This document shows, one piece after another, positions 8,482 to 17,256 of a stretch of 64,000 nt of DNA (position 1 is the first letter of the stretch; every line of letters starts with the position of its first letter). Source of the stretch: an uncultured Clostridia bacterium. Its GTDB lineage: Bacteria > Bacillota > Clostridia > Christensenellales > CAG-917. The stretch lies in contig CALVQW010000009.1 in the NCBI GenBank assembly GCA_944358385.1, forward strand, positions 1 to 64,000. Reading direction: 5' to 3'. The notes under the pieces were generated by a model. It did not search any database. It was given only the letters and a program-made list of their open reading frames with translations, and was not told where the DNA came from. The position numbers and the translations under genes are program-made.

Positions 8482-9492
8482 CTATAGCAGGTGGATGCCC
8501 GCCTTTTCGCATTTTTCTCTCATCTCATCCGGCCACAGGCTCGCCTGCACCTCGCCGATGTGCGCCTTTTGCAGCAGCAGCATGCACAGCCTGGACTGCC
8601 CTATGCCTCCGCCGATGGTGAGCGGAAGCTCCTCCGCAACGATCTCTTTGTGGTAGTCGAAAGCGAGCCTCGCCTCCGCGCCCGCCGCTTTGAGCTGGGC
8701 TTTGAGGGCGTCCGCGTCCACGCGTATGCCCATGGAGGAGATCTCCAAACTGTCGTCCAACACCTCGTCGTAAAAGAGGATGTCGCCGTTCAAAGACCAG
8801 TCATCGTAGTCGGGTGCTCTGCCATCGTGGGGTTTGCCGTCCGAGAGCGCGCCGCCTATCCCCGTCAGGAACACCGTGCCGTACTCCTTTGCCGCCATCC
8901 TCTCCCTCTCGTGTGCGGAAAGGTCGGGATAACGGTCCAGAAGCTCCTGCGAAGTGATGAACGTAACCTCTCTTTTCAGAGTGAGGTCGATGAGGGGGAA
9001 CTGTTTTTTGGTCTCTTCGAGAGTGTCGACTATGGCACCCACGATGCGGGAGACCGCCATGCGCAGGAATTCCTGCGTGCGCTGTTCCTTGGAGATGACC
9101 ATCTCCCAATCCCACTGATCCACATAGATGGAGTGGGTGTTATCGCACTTGTCGTCGCGGCGGATGGCGTTCATATCCGTGTAAAGCCCTTCCCCGCTCT
9201 TGAAGCCGTAGCGTTTGAGAGCCATGCGCTTCCATTTTGCGAGGGAATGCACGATCTCGGCGGAGATGCCGTCCTGTTCGAGGATGTCGAACTTCACCGC
9301 ACGCTCCACCCCGTTGAGGTCGTCGTTGACGCCCGTCCCGGACGCGACGAACAGAGGCGCGGACACGCGCTCGAAACCGAAATTCCTGACAAAATTGCGC
9401 TGAAACGCGTCTTTCACGAACTTGATCGCCTTCTCCGTCTCTCTCACGGTCAGGCGGGATGTGTAACCTTGCGGTATCGTCAGCCTGTACAT
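8482..9492 (-). CDS. asnA: Aspartate-ammonia ligase (asparagine synthetase A)
   Basis: 336 residues, the normal AsnA length. It makes asparagine from aspartate, ammonia and ATP. Recognisable blocks include DDLNGVERAVKFDI, EIVHSLAKWKRMAL, YTDMNAIRRDD, and GGGIGQSRLCMLLL, the class II synthetase-like core. It lies 18 bases after asnS and 8 bases before aspS, so asparagine synthesis and Asn/Asp tRNA charging are co-expressed. Confidence 0.95.
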   Translation of the reverse strand: MYRLTIPQGYTSRLTVRETEKAIKFVKDAFQRNFVRNFGFERVSAPLFVASGTGVNDDLNGVERAVKFDILEQDGISAEIVHSLAKWKRMALKRYGFKSGEGLYTDMNAIRRDDKCDNTHSIYVDQWDWEMVISKEQRTQEFLRMAVSRIVGAIVDTLEETKKQFPLIDLTLKREVTFITSQELLDRYPDLSAHERERMAAKEYGTVFLTGIGGALSDGKPHDGRAPDYDDWSLNGDILFYDEVLDDSLEISSMGIRVDADALKAQLKAAGAEARLAFDYHKEIVAEELPLTIGGGIGQSRLCMLLLQKAHIGEVQASLWPDEMREKCEKAGIHLL

Positions 9493-9510
9493 ATTGCTCT
9501 TTTCTCCTTT

Positions 9511-10905
9511 TTACGCCATCAGGTCGCCCGTCGTGCGGCTGTAAAGCTGGACGTCGCGGATGTTGCCTATGCCCGTGACGTACATCAGGATGCGCTCAAG
9601 CCCCAGCCCGAACCCGCTGTGCGGCACGGTGCCGTACTTCCTGAGTTCCAGATAACCTTTGTAGTCGTCGAGGTTCATCCCTCTCTCCGTCATCGCCGAG
9701 AGCAGTTTGTCATAGTCCGCCTCTCTCTCGCTGCAGCCTATAATCTCCCCGACGCCGGGGACGAGCAGATCCGTCGCCGCGACGGTCCTGCCGTCGTCGT
9801 TCTGTTTCATATAAAAGCTCTTGATCTTCTTGGGATAGTTGGTGACAAAGACGGGCTTGCCCAGCACCTGCTCGGTGAGATATCTCTCATGCTCCGTCTG
9901 AAGATCCAGCCCCCATTCCACGGGATAGGCGAACTCCGCATCCGCCTTTCTCAGGATGTCCACCGCGTCGGTGTAATCCAGCACCGCGAAATCGCTCGCC
10001 ACCACGCTCTCCAGCTTCGCTCTCAGCCCATTCTCGAACGCGCGCTCGAAGAAATCCACCTCGTCGGAACACTCCTTGAGCACCGCCGAGATGACGAACT
10101 TGATCATGCTTTCCGCGATCTTGATGATGTCGGGGAGCTTGGCAAACGCCACCTCAGGCTCTATCTGCCAGAACTCCGCCGCATGCCTCGGCGTGTTGCT
10201 GTTCTCCGCGCGGAAGGTGGGACCGAATGTGTAGATCTTGCCCATCGCCATCGCCGCCACTTCTCCTTCGAGCTGACCGGACACCGTAAGCCCCGCCTTC
10301 CTCTTGAAAAAGTCGCTTGCGATGTATGCCGCCTCGTCCGCGGCGAGTTTCGCGTCGTCGTAACCCAGCGTGGTCACGCGGAAGATCTCCCCCGCGCCCT
10401 CGCAGTCGCTGCCCGTGATGATGGGCGTGTGCACGTAGGTATATCCCCTCTCCTGGAAGAAACGATGCAACGCAAAGCTCACCTTGCTCCTCACACGCAA
10501 CATCGCGTTGAAGGTGTTTGTCCTCACGCGAAGGTGGGGTATGGTGCGCAGAAATTCCAGACTGTGATATTTCTTTTGCAGAGGGTAATCCGAAGGACAG
10601 TCCCCGATGAGGGAGAGGGACTCCACGTTCATTTCGTAGCCGCCGCCCGCCGCCACCGCGGGGACGACAACGCCCGTCGCCTCCAAAGAAACGCCGTTTT
10701 TGAGGCAGGGAGCGATCGCTTCCTGCGCAAACTTCGCCTTGTCGATGACGAGTTGCAGGTGTTTCAGACAAGTGCCGTCGTTGAGCGCGATGAACGCCAT
10801 CGTCTTGCTGTCGCGCGCCGTGCGCACCCATCCTGCGACTGTGACTTGGCTGCCCGCGAGCTTCTCGCCGTGCAGCACGATCTCGGAAATGTCGGTGTAC
10901 TTCAT
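9511..10905 (-). CDS. asnS: Asparagine-tRNA ligase
   Basis: 464 residues. Class II synthetase of the AsnRS type: N-terminal OB domain with VAGWVRTARDSK, motif 2 region FRAENSNTPRHAAEFWQIEPE, and C-terminal GFGLGLERILMYVTG. It charges tRNA-Asn directly. First gene of the asnS-asnA-aspS operon; GGAAGGAC precedes the start. The leader from the predicted promoter is only about 60 bases, too short for a T-box. Confidence 0.95.
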   Translation of the reverse strand: MKYTDISEIVLHGEKLAGSQVTVAGWVRTARDSKTMAFIALNDGTCLKHLQLVIDKAKFAQEAIAPCLKNGVSLEATGVVVPAVAAGGGYEMNVESLSLIGDCPSDYPLQKKYHSLEFLRTIPHLRVRTNTFNAMLRVRSKVSFALHRFFQERGYTYVHTPIITGSDCEGAGEIFRVTTLGYDDAKLAADEAAYIASDFFKRKAGLTVSGQLEGEVAAMAMGKIYTFGPTFRAENSNTPRHAAEFWQIEPEVAFAKLPDIIKIAESMIKFVISAVLKECSDEVDFFERAFENGLRAKLESVVASDFAVLDYTDAVDILRKADAEFAYPVEWGLDLQTEHERYLTEQVLGKPVFVTNYPKKIKSFYMKQNDDGRTVAATDLLVPGVGEIIGCSEREADYDKLLSAMTERGMNLDDYKGYLELRKYGTVPHSGFGLGLERILMYVTGIGNIRDVQLYSRTTGDLMA

Positions 10906-10965
10906 CTTGTCCTTCCCGCACGGGACACATGCCCGCGCATTATATATAAACTCTTATGAGTTACC

Positions 10966-10994
10966 ATTATAATGAGATTTCCGCCTTTTGTAAA
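10966..10994 (-). promoter_or_regulatory. Promoter of asnS-asnA-aspS
   Basis: On the minus strand TTTACA, 17-base spacer, TATAAT (10971-10966), about 60 bases before asnS. Confidence 0.7.
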
Positions 10995-11005
10995 GCGTTT
11001 TCCGA

Positions 11006-11034
11006 TTGACTATTGACTTGCCGCAGGATATACT
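11006..11034 (+). promoter_or_regulatory. Promoter of trxB
   Basis: TTGACT (11006-11011), 17-base spacer, TATACT (11029-11034), 32 bases before the trxB start. Confidence 0.7.
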
Positions 11035-11066
11035 GATAGCGATTTATTTTCCCTTGCGAGGTAATT

Positions 11067-11969
11067 ATGTACGATCTCATCATTCTCGGCGCAGGCCCTG
11101 CGGGACTGACTGCGGGCATATACGCCGCGCGCGGCGGCATCAACGCCGTCATAGTCGAGTCCAAAGCCGTGGGCGGGCAGGCAGCTCTCACCGCCGAGAT
11201 CGAGAACTATCCCGGGTTCGACAACATCAACGGGTTCGACCTCGTTTCCCGCATGCAGGCACAATGTGAACGTTTAGGTGTCACTTTTGTATACGACAAC
11301 CCCGTGAATGTGTCGCTTGACGGCGAGATCAAACGCGTGGAGACGGCTTATTCCGGCAGCATCGAAGCCCGCGCCGTCATCCTCGCCACGGGTGCCGTTC
11401 CCCGCACGCTGGGACTGCCCAACGAGAGCGCGCTGATGGGAGGCGGCGTGTCCTATTGCGCCACCTGTGACGGTGCTTTCTTCCGCGGCAAACCCGTCGC
11501 CGTGGTGGGCGGCGGCAACACCGCCGTCGAGGACGCCCTCTATCTTGCCAAATTCGCATCCGAAGTGCATCTCATCCACCGCAGAGACGCTCTGCGCGCG
11601 GACGCCATACTCACGGAAAGAGTGAAGGCGAGCAGCGTGGACATCGTGTGGGACTCCGTGGTCACCGAACTCGTCGGCGAACACAAATTGCAATCCCTCA
11701 CCCTCAAAAACGTCAAAACGGGGGAACTCTTCTCCCTGCCCGTGAGCGGCGTCTTTGTCGCCGTGGGACAAAAGCCCGCCACCGAAGGACTGTCCGGTGT
11801 GGAGCTGGACGGCGGCTACATCGTGACGGACGAGGAGATGCGCACTTCCCTCCCCGGAGTGTTCGCCGCGGGCGACGTCCGCAGGAAGTCCTTGCGCCAG
11901 ATCGTCACCGCCACCGCGGACGGCGCGATCGCGGCGGAGAGCGCGATGAAATATCTCGGCGGTCTGTGA
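11067..11969 (+). CDS. trxB: Thioredoxin reductase
   Basis: 300 residues, low-molecular-weight type. It reduces thioredoxin with NADPH through FAD. The FAD motif GAGPAGLTAGIYAARGG begins at residue 8, the redox-active CATC is in YCATCDGAFF, the NADPH motif is VVGGGNTAVEDALYLA, and VFAAGDVR is the second FAD contact. Start follows GCGAGG. It is monocistronic and divergent from asnS. Confidence 0.95.
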   Translation: MYDLIILGAGPAGLTAGIYAARGGINAVIVESKAVGGQAALTAEIENYPGFDNINGFDLVSRMQAQCERLGVTFVYDNPVNVSLDGEIKRVETAYSGSIEARAVILATGAVPRTLGLPNESALMGGGVSYCATCDGAFFRGKPVAVVGGGNTAVEDALYLAKFASEVHLIHRRDALRADAILTERVKASSVDIVWDSVVTELVGEHKLQSLTLKNVKTGELFSLPVSGVFVAVGQKPATEGLSGVELDGGYIVTDEEMRTSLPGVFAAGDVRRKSLRQIVTATADGAIAAESAMKYLGGL

Positions 11970-12197
11970 CATACCCCGGCGGCGCATGAAATATCCCGGC
12001 AGCGTGTGAAAGGCTGTGACGGACAGGCGCGAACGCCATGTCCCTCCGGAACACCGCGCGACATCACCCCGACACCGTACGATACCACACTAGATCATAC
12101 CGATACCGCACGATACCGCGCGAGGCATTTCGACACCGCACGAGACCGCGAGACATCGCCCCGATGCTACAAAAAAATCACCCCGACACCGCAAAAT

Positions 12198-12225
12198 CGA
12201 GCTTTCGTGAGGAAGCTCGTTTTTC
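12198..12225 (+). terminator. Rho-independent terminator downstream of trxB
   Basis: CGAGCTT, eight-base loop, AAGCTCG, then TTTTTC. Confidence 0.7.
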
Positions 12226-12239
12226 ATCTTTATAATGAC

Positions 12240-12266
12240 AAAAACGCGCGTTCACGCGCGTTTTTG
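12240..12266. terminator. Bidirectional hairpin terminator
   Basis: AAAACGCGCG, short loop, CGCGCGTTTTT. Confidence 0.65.
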
Positions 12267-12333
12267 TACGTTTAAAGCCGCCGTTTTGTCGTTTCGCTCG
12301 GAGGGTACGGCGTACTCGGAGAGTGTAAAATAA

Positions 12334-12622
12334 GCCGATGTCATCTGACAGGGGAGTTATTGTCCCCCTCCTTCCCTTCGGGCTTTCCTCCCCCGTGCCG
12401 ATTGAAGTCCACTCCTCGCATCATGCGGGACTAACGATACATCTCTACAAGAGTTTGTATCTCGCACTCACATAACTAAGCGGAGGACTGCACTCACTGA
12501 ATACCCGGCACGGGAGGAGGAATTCGGCACTCGCGCACGAGTGCTACCACTACTTAGGTATACGTCTGCGCTCGGCACTCAGATAGTCGCCGCCCTGCGG
12601 CTCCGGTTCCGTCTCCGAAAAA
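12334..12622 (-). repeat. R element 2 (short B type)
   Basis: Reverse orientation. It has the end blocks GACAGGGGAGTTATTGTCC and GTCTCCGAAAAAG, the core CACATAACTAAGCGGA and the GCACTCG/CGAGTGC hairpin, but lacks the roughly 110-base GC hairpin region present in R3 and R5. It lies in tandem with R3. Confidence 0.75.
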
Positions 12623-12688
12623 GTGTTCGTCGCACTCAAACAACGCCCGCTCAAAGTTTGCGTCGTACTCGGAGAATGTAAAACGGGT

Positions 12689-13085
12689 GACGTCCCACTG
12701 ACAGGCTAGTTAGAAACCCCCTCCTTCCCTTCGGGCTTACCTCCCCCGTGGCGTCGCAGCACGCACTCGGCTTGCGCGGCGGCGTTACCTTCGCCGCTTA
12801 TCTGTCGCACGGCGGCTCCTTTTCCCCTTCCGAATATTCATTCGGCGGGGACCCCGTGGGACTTCACTCCTCGCATCTTGCGGGACTAACTGAACATCTC
12901 TACAAAATTTTATTTCTCGCACTTACATAACTAAGCGGATGACTGCACTTACTGAATACCCGGCACGGGAGGAGGAATTCGGCACTCGCGCACGAGTGCT
13001 ACCACTACTTAGGGCTACGTCTGCGCTCGGCACTCAGATAGTCGCCGCCCTGCGGCTCCGATTCCGTCTCCGAAAAAGAGACGTC
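12689..13085 (-). repeat. R element 3 (long B type)
   Basis: Reverse orientation. By eye it is identical to R5 (18891-19286) for about 390 bases, from TGACAGGCTAGTTAG to GAGACGTCG. It holds hairpins around CGGCGTTACCTTCGCCG and GCACTCGCGCACGAGTGC. An apparent 60-codon frame inside it is not considered a gene. Confidence 0.8.
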
Positions 13086-13252
13086 GTACCCAACCAAATA
13101 CGCTCGCCCTAAGTGTGCGGCGGGTTCGGGGACGCCTGCGAATTTTAAGCATTTTTTAACAAAACTACCGACGCATTTATATTTTGATTTGCACTTTTGT
13201 AAGGTTTTTTGAAAATTTCCCAAAAATTTTTTATTTTTCTTACAAAAAACGC

Positions 13253-13281
13253 TTGACACCGTAATGGCGCGGTGATATTAT
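13253..13281 (+). promoter_or_regulatory. Strong sigma-A promoter with upstream A/T tracts
   Basis: TTGACA (13253-13258), exactly 17 bases, TATTAT (13276-13281). The preceding 50 bases are A/T tracts like an UP element, unusual for this GC-rich sequence. Confidence 0.8.
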
Positions 13282-13287
13282 GCAACC

Positions 13288-13383
13288 GTAATCAAGAGCT
13301 ACGGCACACCGGTTACCTACAACAGCTCATAATTTTCCCCCTTATCATAGCAAGATGCGCAGAGGAAACTCTGCGCGTTTTGC
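13288..13383 (+). ncRNA. Predicted small RNA, about 95 nt
   Basis: No open frame of note follows the strong promoter at 13253. The predicted transcript has a 5-bp hairpin CCGTA/TACGG, an unpaired C-rich stretch TTTTCCCCCTT, and ends with GCGCAGAG, GAAA loop, CTCTGCGC, GTTTT, a good intrinsic terminator. Size and layout (hairpin, C-rich single strand, terminator) recall RoxS/RsaE-like trans-acting RNAs that pair with G-rich ribosome sites; that likeness is inference, and no sequence homology is claimed. Confidence 0.6.
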
Positions 13384-13459
13384 TATCTTGCTCCGGCATG
13401 CATCCAAGGGGCGCTGCCCCTCAATGCGCGCTCGTTCGGAGCGTCTTTGAGCACGACGA

Positions 13460-13798
13460 GCACTTTTTCGGAGACGGAACTGCGCGCCGCAAAGCCAAAC
13501 TTTCACCGCGAGCGTCTTGCGCTCGCGCTTGAAAGTCGCGGCGCGAATCTGCGACCTCGCAAGCTAGATGAGAATTAAGTAGAGATGTCGCTCGTGCGCG
13601 TCGAGTCGCCCTCCTCGCCCCACGAGCGACGCTCAATTAGTACTGTTCGCCGCTTGAATAAGTGAGTGCGAGACTCAATCTTTTTTCAAGAGGCGGAAAG
13701 TTAATCCCGCATTTTAGGAGGAGTGTACTCTATTCCGAGTGGGGGAGGAGTCCCGTAGGGGAGGAGGGGGACAATAACTCCCATGTCAGAGGACGTCA
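13460..13798 (+). repeat. R element 4 (A type) with compensatory stem change
   Basis: Same block order as R1. In the first hairpin both arms differ from the other A copies: CGCGAGCG pairs with CGCTCGCG where the others have CGCGGGCG and CGCCCGCG (a third variant in R1). Pairing is kept. The second hairpin has one G-U pair. Confidence 0.8.
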
Positions 13799-13964
13799 GC
13801 CCGTTTTACACTCTCCGAACACGACGCGAACTTTGATAGCGCGTCCCCGAACACAACGTACCACTTTGAACCGAGATGAACGCTTAGCGGCGGCCGCGCG
13901 AGGGATCGAATCTTTCGCAAGGAGGTGCGGCTGCGCGGGGATCATTCCCCGCCCGCAAAAACAA

Positions 13965-13990
13965 CGGAGCAGACATTTGCCTGCTCCGTC
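13965..13990 (-). terminator. Terminator after the transketolase operon
   Basis: Minus strand ACGGAGCAG, eight-base loop, CTGCTCCGT, then TGTTTTT, 23 bases past the stop at 14013. Confidence 0.85.
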
Positions 13991-14012
13991 ATGTTTTACG
14001 CTACGCGTATGT

Positions 14013-14936
14013 TCACTTCTTCTCGGGCTTGTGAGGCGGCACGAGCATCGCCTGGCACTTGGTCATGAGGTCATTGAAGGAGACCGCATAGCTGTCCGCT
14101 GCGCCGTAGATGGTGACCGCACCCTTGCCGACCGCTTCCACGAACTCATACCTGCCGGTGAGCACCGCGAGGCATCCGTCCGGGTTGGGGAACTTGAAGA
14201 GCACGAAGGGGTACTTCCTTTCGCCGTTGCCCGCCTTGGTCTTGCCCTGTTTGACGCGGAAGTAGCTCTTGATCTCGGGATAGATCTCCTTGCCGTTGGC
14301 GTCGAGGGTGGGACCGACGATGAACTGATAGGTCCTGTCGGGCTGCTTCTTCACCCAATCGACGATCTCGGGCCAGCCTTCGCGGTTGGCGGTGGAGAGC
14401 GCACGAGTGATGAGGAAGAGAGAGAGTTTGACCTTCAGATACTGCTCCCAAGGCTGATCCGTGCCGGGGTTGAAGGAAGGCATGGTCTTGGTGAGCGTGA
14501 GCATCAGGAAGAGGAACTTGAGCGTGACGGGGTTGAAGATGTTTTTGAGCAAGGGAGACACTATGCCGAGCATCTCGACGGGAGAGCTGCCCTTGAACAC
14601 TCCGAGCAGGCTCGAAATGGACTTGAAGTACATCTTCACGACTTTGAGACCGTCATATTTGCTGCCGTCTTTCATCTCGATATAGCCGGGATACTCGCCC
14701 TGGAACACCTTAAAGCGTTTCTCATGGGCGGCTTTCTCTGCCATATCCGCGGTGAGGAAGACCATGTAGCACGCGACGGGATTGGCGTCGTCGGCTGCGC
14801 GGAACTCCACCACGGCGTTGACTTTCTCAAACTTTTTCGCCTGAGCGGCATCCTCTTCGAGGGGGATGCGCAGGGCGGGGAAGGCGGCGGCAAAGTATAT
14901 CTTGGCAGTCAAGACATCTTGTGCACTTGCTTTCAT
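14013..14936 (-). CDS. Possible SCP2-like lipid-binding protein, function unknown
   Basis: 307 residues, no signal peptide. The C-terminal third (FPNPDGCLAVLTGRYEFVEAV then GAVTIYGAADSYAVSFNDLM) resembles the SCP2 sterol-transfer fold, and KKQPDRTYQF and YFRVKQGKTKAG match what I recall of Clostridia proteins annotated this way; the call is tentative. A hydrophobic stretch LKFLFLMLTLTK lies in the middle. ATG 14936 is preferred over GTG 14942 because AAGGAGG is five bases upstream of it. It begins 12 bases after the transketolase C-subunit stop, so it is the third gene of that operon; a metabolic link is not evident. Confidence 0.45.
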   Translation of the reverse strand: MKASAQDVLTAKIYFAAAFPALRIPLEEDAAQAKKFEKVNAVVEFRAADDANPVACYMVFLTADMAEKAAHEKRFKVFQGEYPGYIEMKDGSKYDGLKVVKMYFKSISSLLGVFKGSSPVEMLGIVSPLLKNIFNPVTLKFLFLMLTLTKTMPSFNPGTDQPWEQYLKVKLSLFLITRALSTANREGWPEIVDWVKKQPDRTYQFIVGPTLDANGKEIYPEIKSYFRVKQGKTKAGNGERKYPFVLFKFPNPDGCLAVLTGRYEFVEAVGKGAVTIYGAADSYAVSFNDLMTKCQAMLVPPHKPEKK

Positions 14937-14948
14937 AGACACCTCCTT

Positions 14949-15959
14949 TTAGTCCTCGTCGGACCAGTCGTCTTCTTCGATCTCTTTGCCCATGATCTCC
15001 ATGACCGTTTCCATGATGCCCTGGCTGGAGAGTTTGTATTTGGCATAAAGGTCCTCGGGCTTGCCGATGGGGCCGAACTCGTCGGGGATGCCGATCTTGG
15101 TGAGGATGCAGCGTTTGCCGCTCTGCGCGAGCACGGACGCGACCGCATCGCCCAGACCACCGATGACGTTGTGTTCCTCAACGGTGACGATACGGCGAGT
15201 CTTGACCGCCGCCTCGATGATGGCTTCCTCGTCGATGGGCTTCAGAGTGTGCATGTTGATGACCTGCGCGCTGACGCCCTGCTCTTCCAGCATATCGCCC
15301 GCGATGTAGGCGTCACGGGTGGGCACGCCGCACGCGATGATGGTGACGTCGTTGCCTTCCTTCAAGGTCATGGCTTTGCCGATCTTGAACTCCTTGCACC
15401 ACTTGTCCTCCTCGCTCTCGTGAAGGAGAGGCTCCATGCCTCTGCCGACGCGCAGATAGAAGGGGCCGGGGACGTCGATGCACTGTTTGACCGCGATGGC
15501 GGTCTCATAGGCGTCCGCGGGGATGACGACGGTCATGTTGGGGATGGCGCGCATGATGGCGAAGTCCTCAATGCAGTGGTGGGTGGAACCCGCAGCACCG
15601 AAGGAGACGCCGCCGTGGGTGGCGATGACTTTGACGGGCAGCTTCTGATAAGCCGCGTCCGTCCTGATCTGCTCGCCGCCTCTCAGGCACGCGAAAATGG
15701 CGAATGTGGAGGCAAAGGGAATGAACCCGACCTTGGCAAGACCTGCCGCCACGCCGAAGAGGTTCTGCTCCGCGATGCCGACGTTGAAGAGCCTGTCGGG
15801 GAATGCTTCACCGAGCAGACCGATGTTGGTGGATTTGGCAAGGTCGGCGGTGACACCGACGATGCGGGGATCTTTCGCGGCGAGTTCGGCGAGAGTTCTG
15901 CCGTACATTGCGCCGGAAGACATCTTGTTTCCGTCATAGACGTTCCATGCAGTTCCCAT
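14949..15959 (-). CDS. Transketolase, C-terminal subunit
   Basis: 336 residues, corresponding to the pyrimidine-binding and C-terminal domains of transketolase, encoded separately from the N-terminal part. Motifs: RLFNVGIAEQNLFGVAAGLA (the Glu that activates thiamine diphosphate), THGGVSFGAAGSTHHCIEDF, and the C-terminal HTLKPIDEEAI and EEHNVIGGLGDAV. With the partner subunit it should transfer two-carbon units in the pentose phosphate pathway. The C-terminus is acidic. Eleven bases separate it from the N-subunit gene; TAAGGAGG precedes the start. Confidence 0.9.
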   Translation of the reverse strand: MGTAWNVYDGNKMSSGAMYGRTLAELAAKDPRIVGVTADLAKSTNIGLLGEAFPDRLFNVGIAEQNLFGVAAGLAKVGFIPFASTFAIFACLRGGEQIRTDAAYQKLPVKVIATHGGVSFGAAGSTHHCIEDFAIMRAIPNMTVVIPADAYETAIAVKQCIDVPGPFYLRVGRGMEPLLHESEEDKWCKEFKIGKAMTLKEGNDVTIIACGVPTRDAYIAGDMLEEQGVSAQVINMHTLKPIDEEAIIEAAVKTRRIVTVEEHNVIGGLGDAVASVLAQSGKRCILTKIGIPDEFGPIGKPEDLYAKYKLSSQGIMETVMEIMGKEIEEDDWSDED

Positions 15960-15970
15960 AGTAGTCCTCC

Positions 15971-16810
15971 TTAAAATTCTCTGTTCTTGATTTCGTCAAT
16001 GAACTTCTTGACTTCGCTCTCTTCCGCACCGAAGGAGCAGTAGTGGCTGGTCGCCTTGCCTTCGTACTGCTTGACGCCGTAGCCCTTGACGGTGTCGGAG
16101 ATGATGCAGACGGGACCTTCCGTTGCCCAAGCCTCTGCGAGAGTCTTGTCCACTTCTTCCATCTTGTTGCCGTTGCACTTGAGCACCTTGAAGCCGAATG
16201 CCTCGACCTTCTTGTCCAGCGGCTCGAGGGACATGACGTCCTCGGTGTTGCCGTCGATCTCGAAATGGTTGCGGTCGATGATCCAGATAAGGTTCTTGAG
16301 ACCGAAGTGAGCCGCGCTCATCGCCGCCTCCCAGTTGGAGCCTTCCTGGCACTCGCCGTCGCCCGTCATGACGACGACCTTGCTGTTTATATTCTTCAGC
16401 CTGAGACCGAGTGCCATGCCGACCGCCATGGGAAGCCCGTGTCCGAGCGAACCGGTGGACGCGTCGCAGCCGCGGATCTTCTTGCTGTCGGGGTGCATGC
16501 CGTAGGCGGACTCCGTCTTGTTGAAGTTCCTCATCACTTCGTTGAGATCGAGATAGCCTCTCATCGCCAGGCAGGGAACGTACGCGAGCGCGCAGTGACC
16601 TTTGGACATGACAAAGCGGTCTCTCTCATCCCAATCGGGATTCTTCGGATCGACGTTGAGATACTTGAAGTACAGCGCGATGAGCATATCCGCGCTGGAC
16701 ATGGATCCTCCCACGTGACCGGAAGTGGCATTGAACGTGGTCTGCACGATGTTCAGGCGCAGTTCTTTTGCCTTTGCTTTCAGCTCTGCAACAGAAACAT
16801 TGTTTGGCAT
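15971..16810 (-). CDS. Transketolase, N-terminal subunit
   Basis: 279 residues, the thiamine-diphosphate pyrophosphate-binding half. Motifs: SGHVGGSMSSADMLIALYFK, KGHCALAYVPCLA, CDASTGSLGHGLPMAVGMAL and the ThDP/Mg block GDGECQEGSNWEAAMSA then NLIWIIDRN. Split transketolases are common in Clostridia. AGGAGG lies seven bases before the start. It leads a three-gene operon from the promoter at 16920. Confidence 0.92.
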   Translation of the reverse strand: MPNNVSVAELKAKAKELRLNIVQTTFNATSGHVGGSMSSADMLIALYFKYLNVDPKNPDWDERDRFVMSKGHCALAYVPCLAMRGYLDLNEVMRNFNKTESAYGMHPDSKKIRGCDASTGSLGHGLPMAVGMALGLRLKNINSKVVVMTGDGECQEGSNWEAAMSAAHFGLKNLIWIIDRNHFEIDGNTEDVMSLEPLDKKVEAFGFKVLKCNGNKMEEVDKTLAEAWATEGPVCIISDTVKGYGVKQYEGKATSHYCSFGAEESEVKKFIDEIKNREF

Positions 16811-17256
16811 ATTTTGCCCTCCTACATAATTTTCCTTTTGGTGTATAACCTTTGACTTTTTGTGCTCTCCCGCCTGCGTCGGGACGTGTGTGACCGTCCG
16901 TCAAATAGTTTACTATTAAATTATAGGTCAAAACTCTCCGTCCGTCAATACCGAATATTATTAAATTTTCTACTTTTAAGAAAGAAAACAACACATAAAT
17001 TTCGCACACCCGCACACGGCGGATACGCGTGCGCGCACATCGCTTGCGCACCCGCAGGTCTCCCCCGCACTATATGCTATATGCCGGAGCGGAATGATAC
17101 GCACCCGCCCTCCATGCCACGCAGCCACCCGGAAAGACCGCCGCGAAACGGGCGTGCGCCCGGCAGTCGGTGAAGAAACGACGCGCAGCGGAAGAATGCG
17201 GGGCTGGTGATACATAAAACCCGCCAAAGAGCAAACACTACCCCAAGGAGGTCACC
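16811..17256. other. Intergenic, divergent upstream region
   Basis: Contains the minus-strand transketolase promoter near 16920-16948 in an A/T-rich patch. The remaining sequence toward 17256 shows only the AAGGAGG of the plus-strand gene; no other gene or repeat element was seen. Confidence 0.5.
16920..16948 (-). promoter_or_regulatory. Promoter of the transketolase operon
   Basis: Minus strand TTGACG (16948-16943), 17 bases, TATAAT (16925-16920). Leader about 105 bases. Confidence 0.8.

Larger units (their letters stand above)
11970..12333. other. Intergenic with degenerate CCGCACGA repeats and two terminators
   Basis: From about 12050 to 12190 the sequence repeats variants of GATACCGCACGA and CACCCCGACACCG. 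Terminators follow at 12198 and 12240. The open frames across it are repeat-derived; no gene is supported. Confidence 0.5.

Noticed and set aside
10906..10965. T-box leader before asnS
   Set aside because: Leader of about 60 bases lacks the T-box core sequence and terminator.
12748..12930. 60-codon frame repeated identically at 18886-19131
   Set aside because: It lies inside R elements 3 and 5 and is identical only because the elements are; no ribosome site, and other R copies break the frame.
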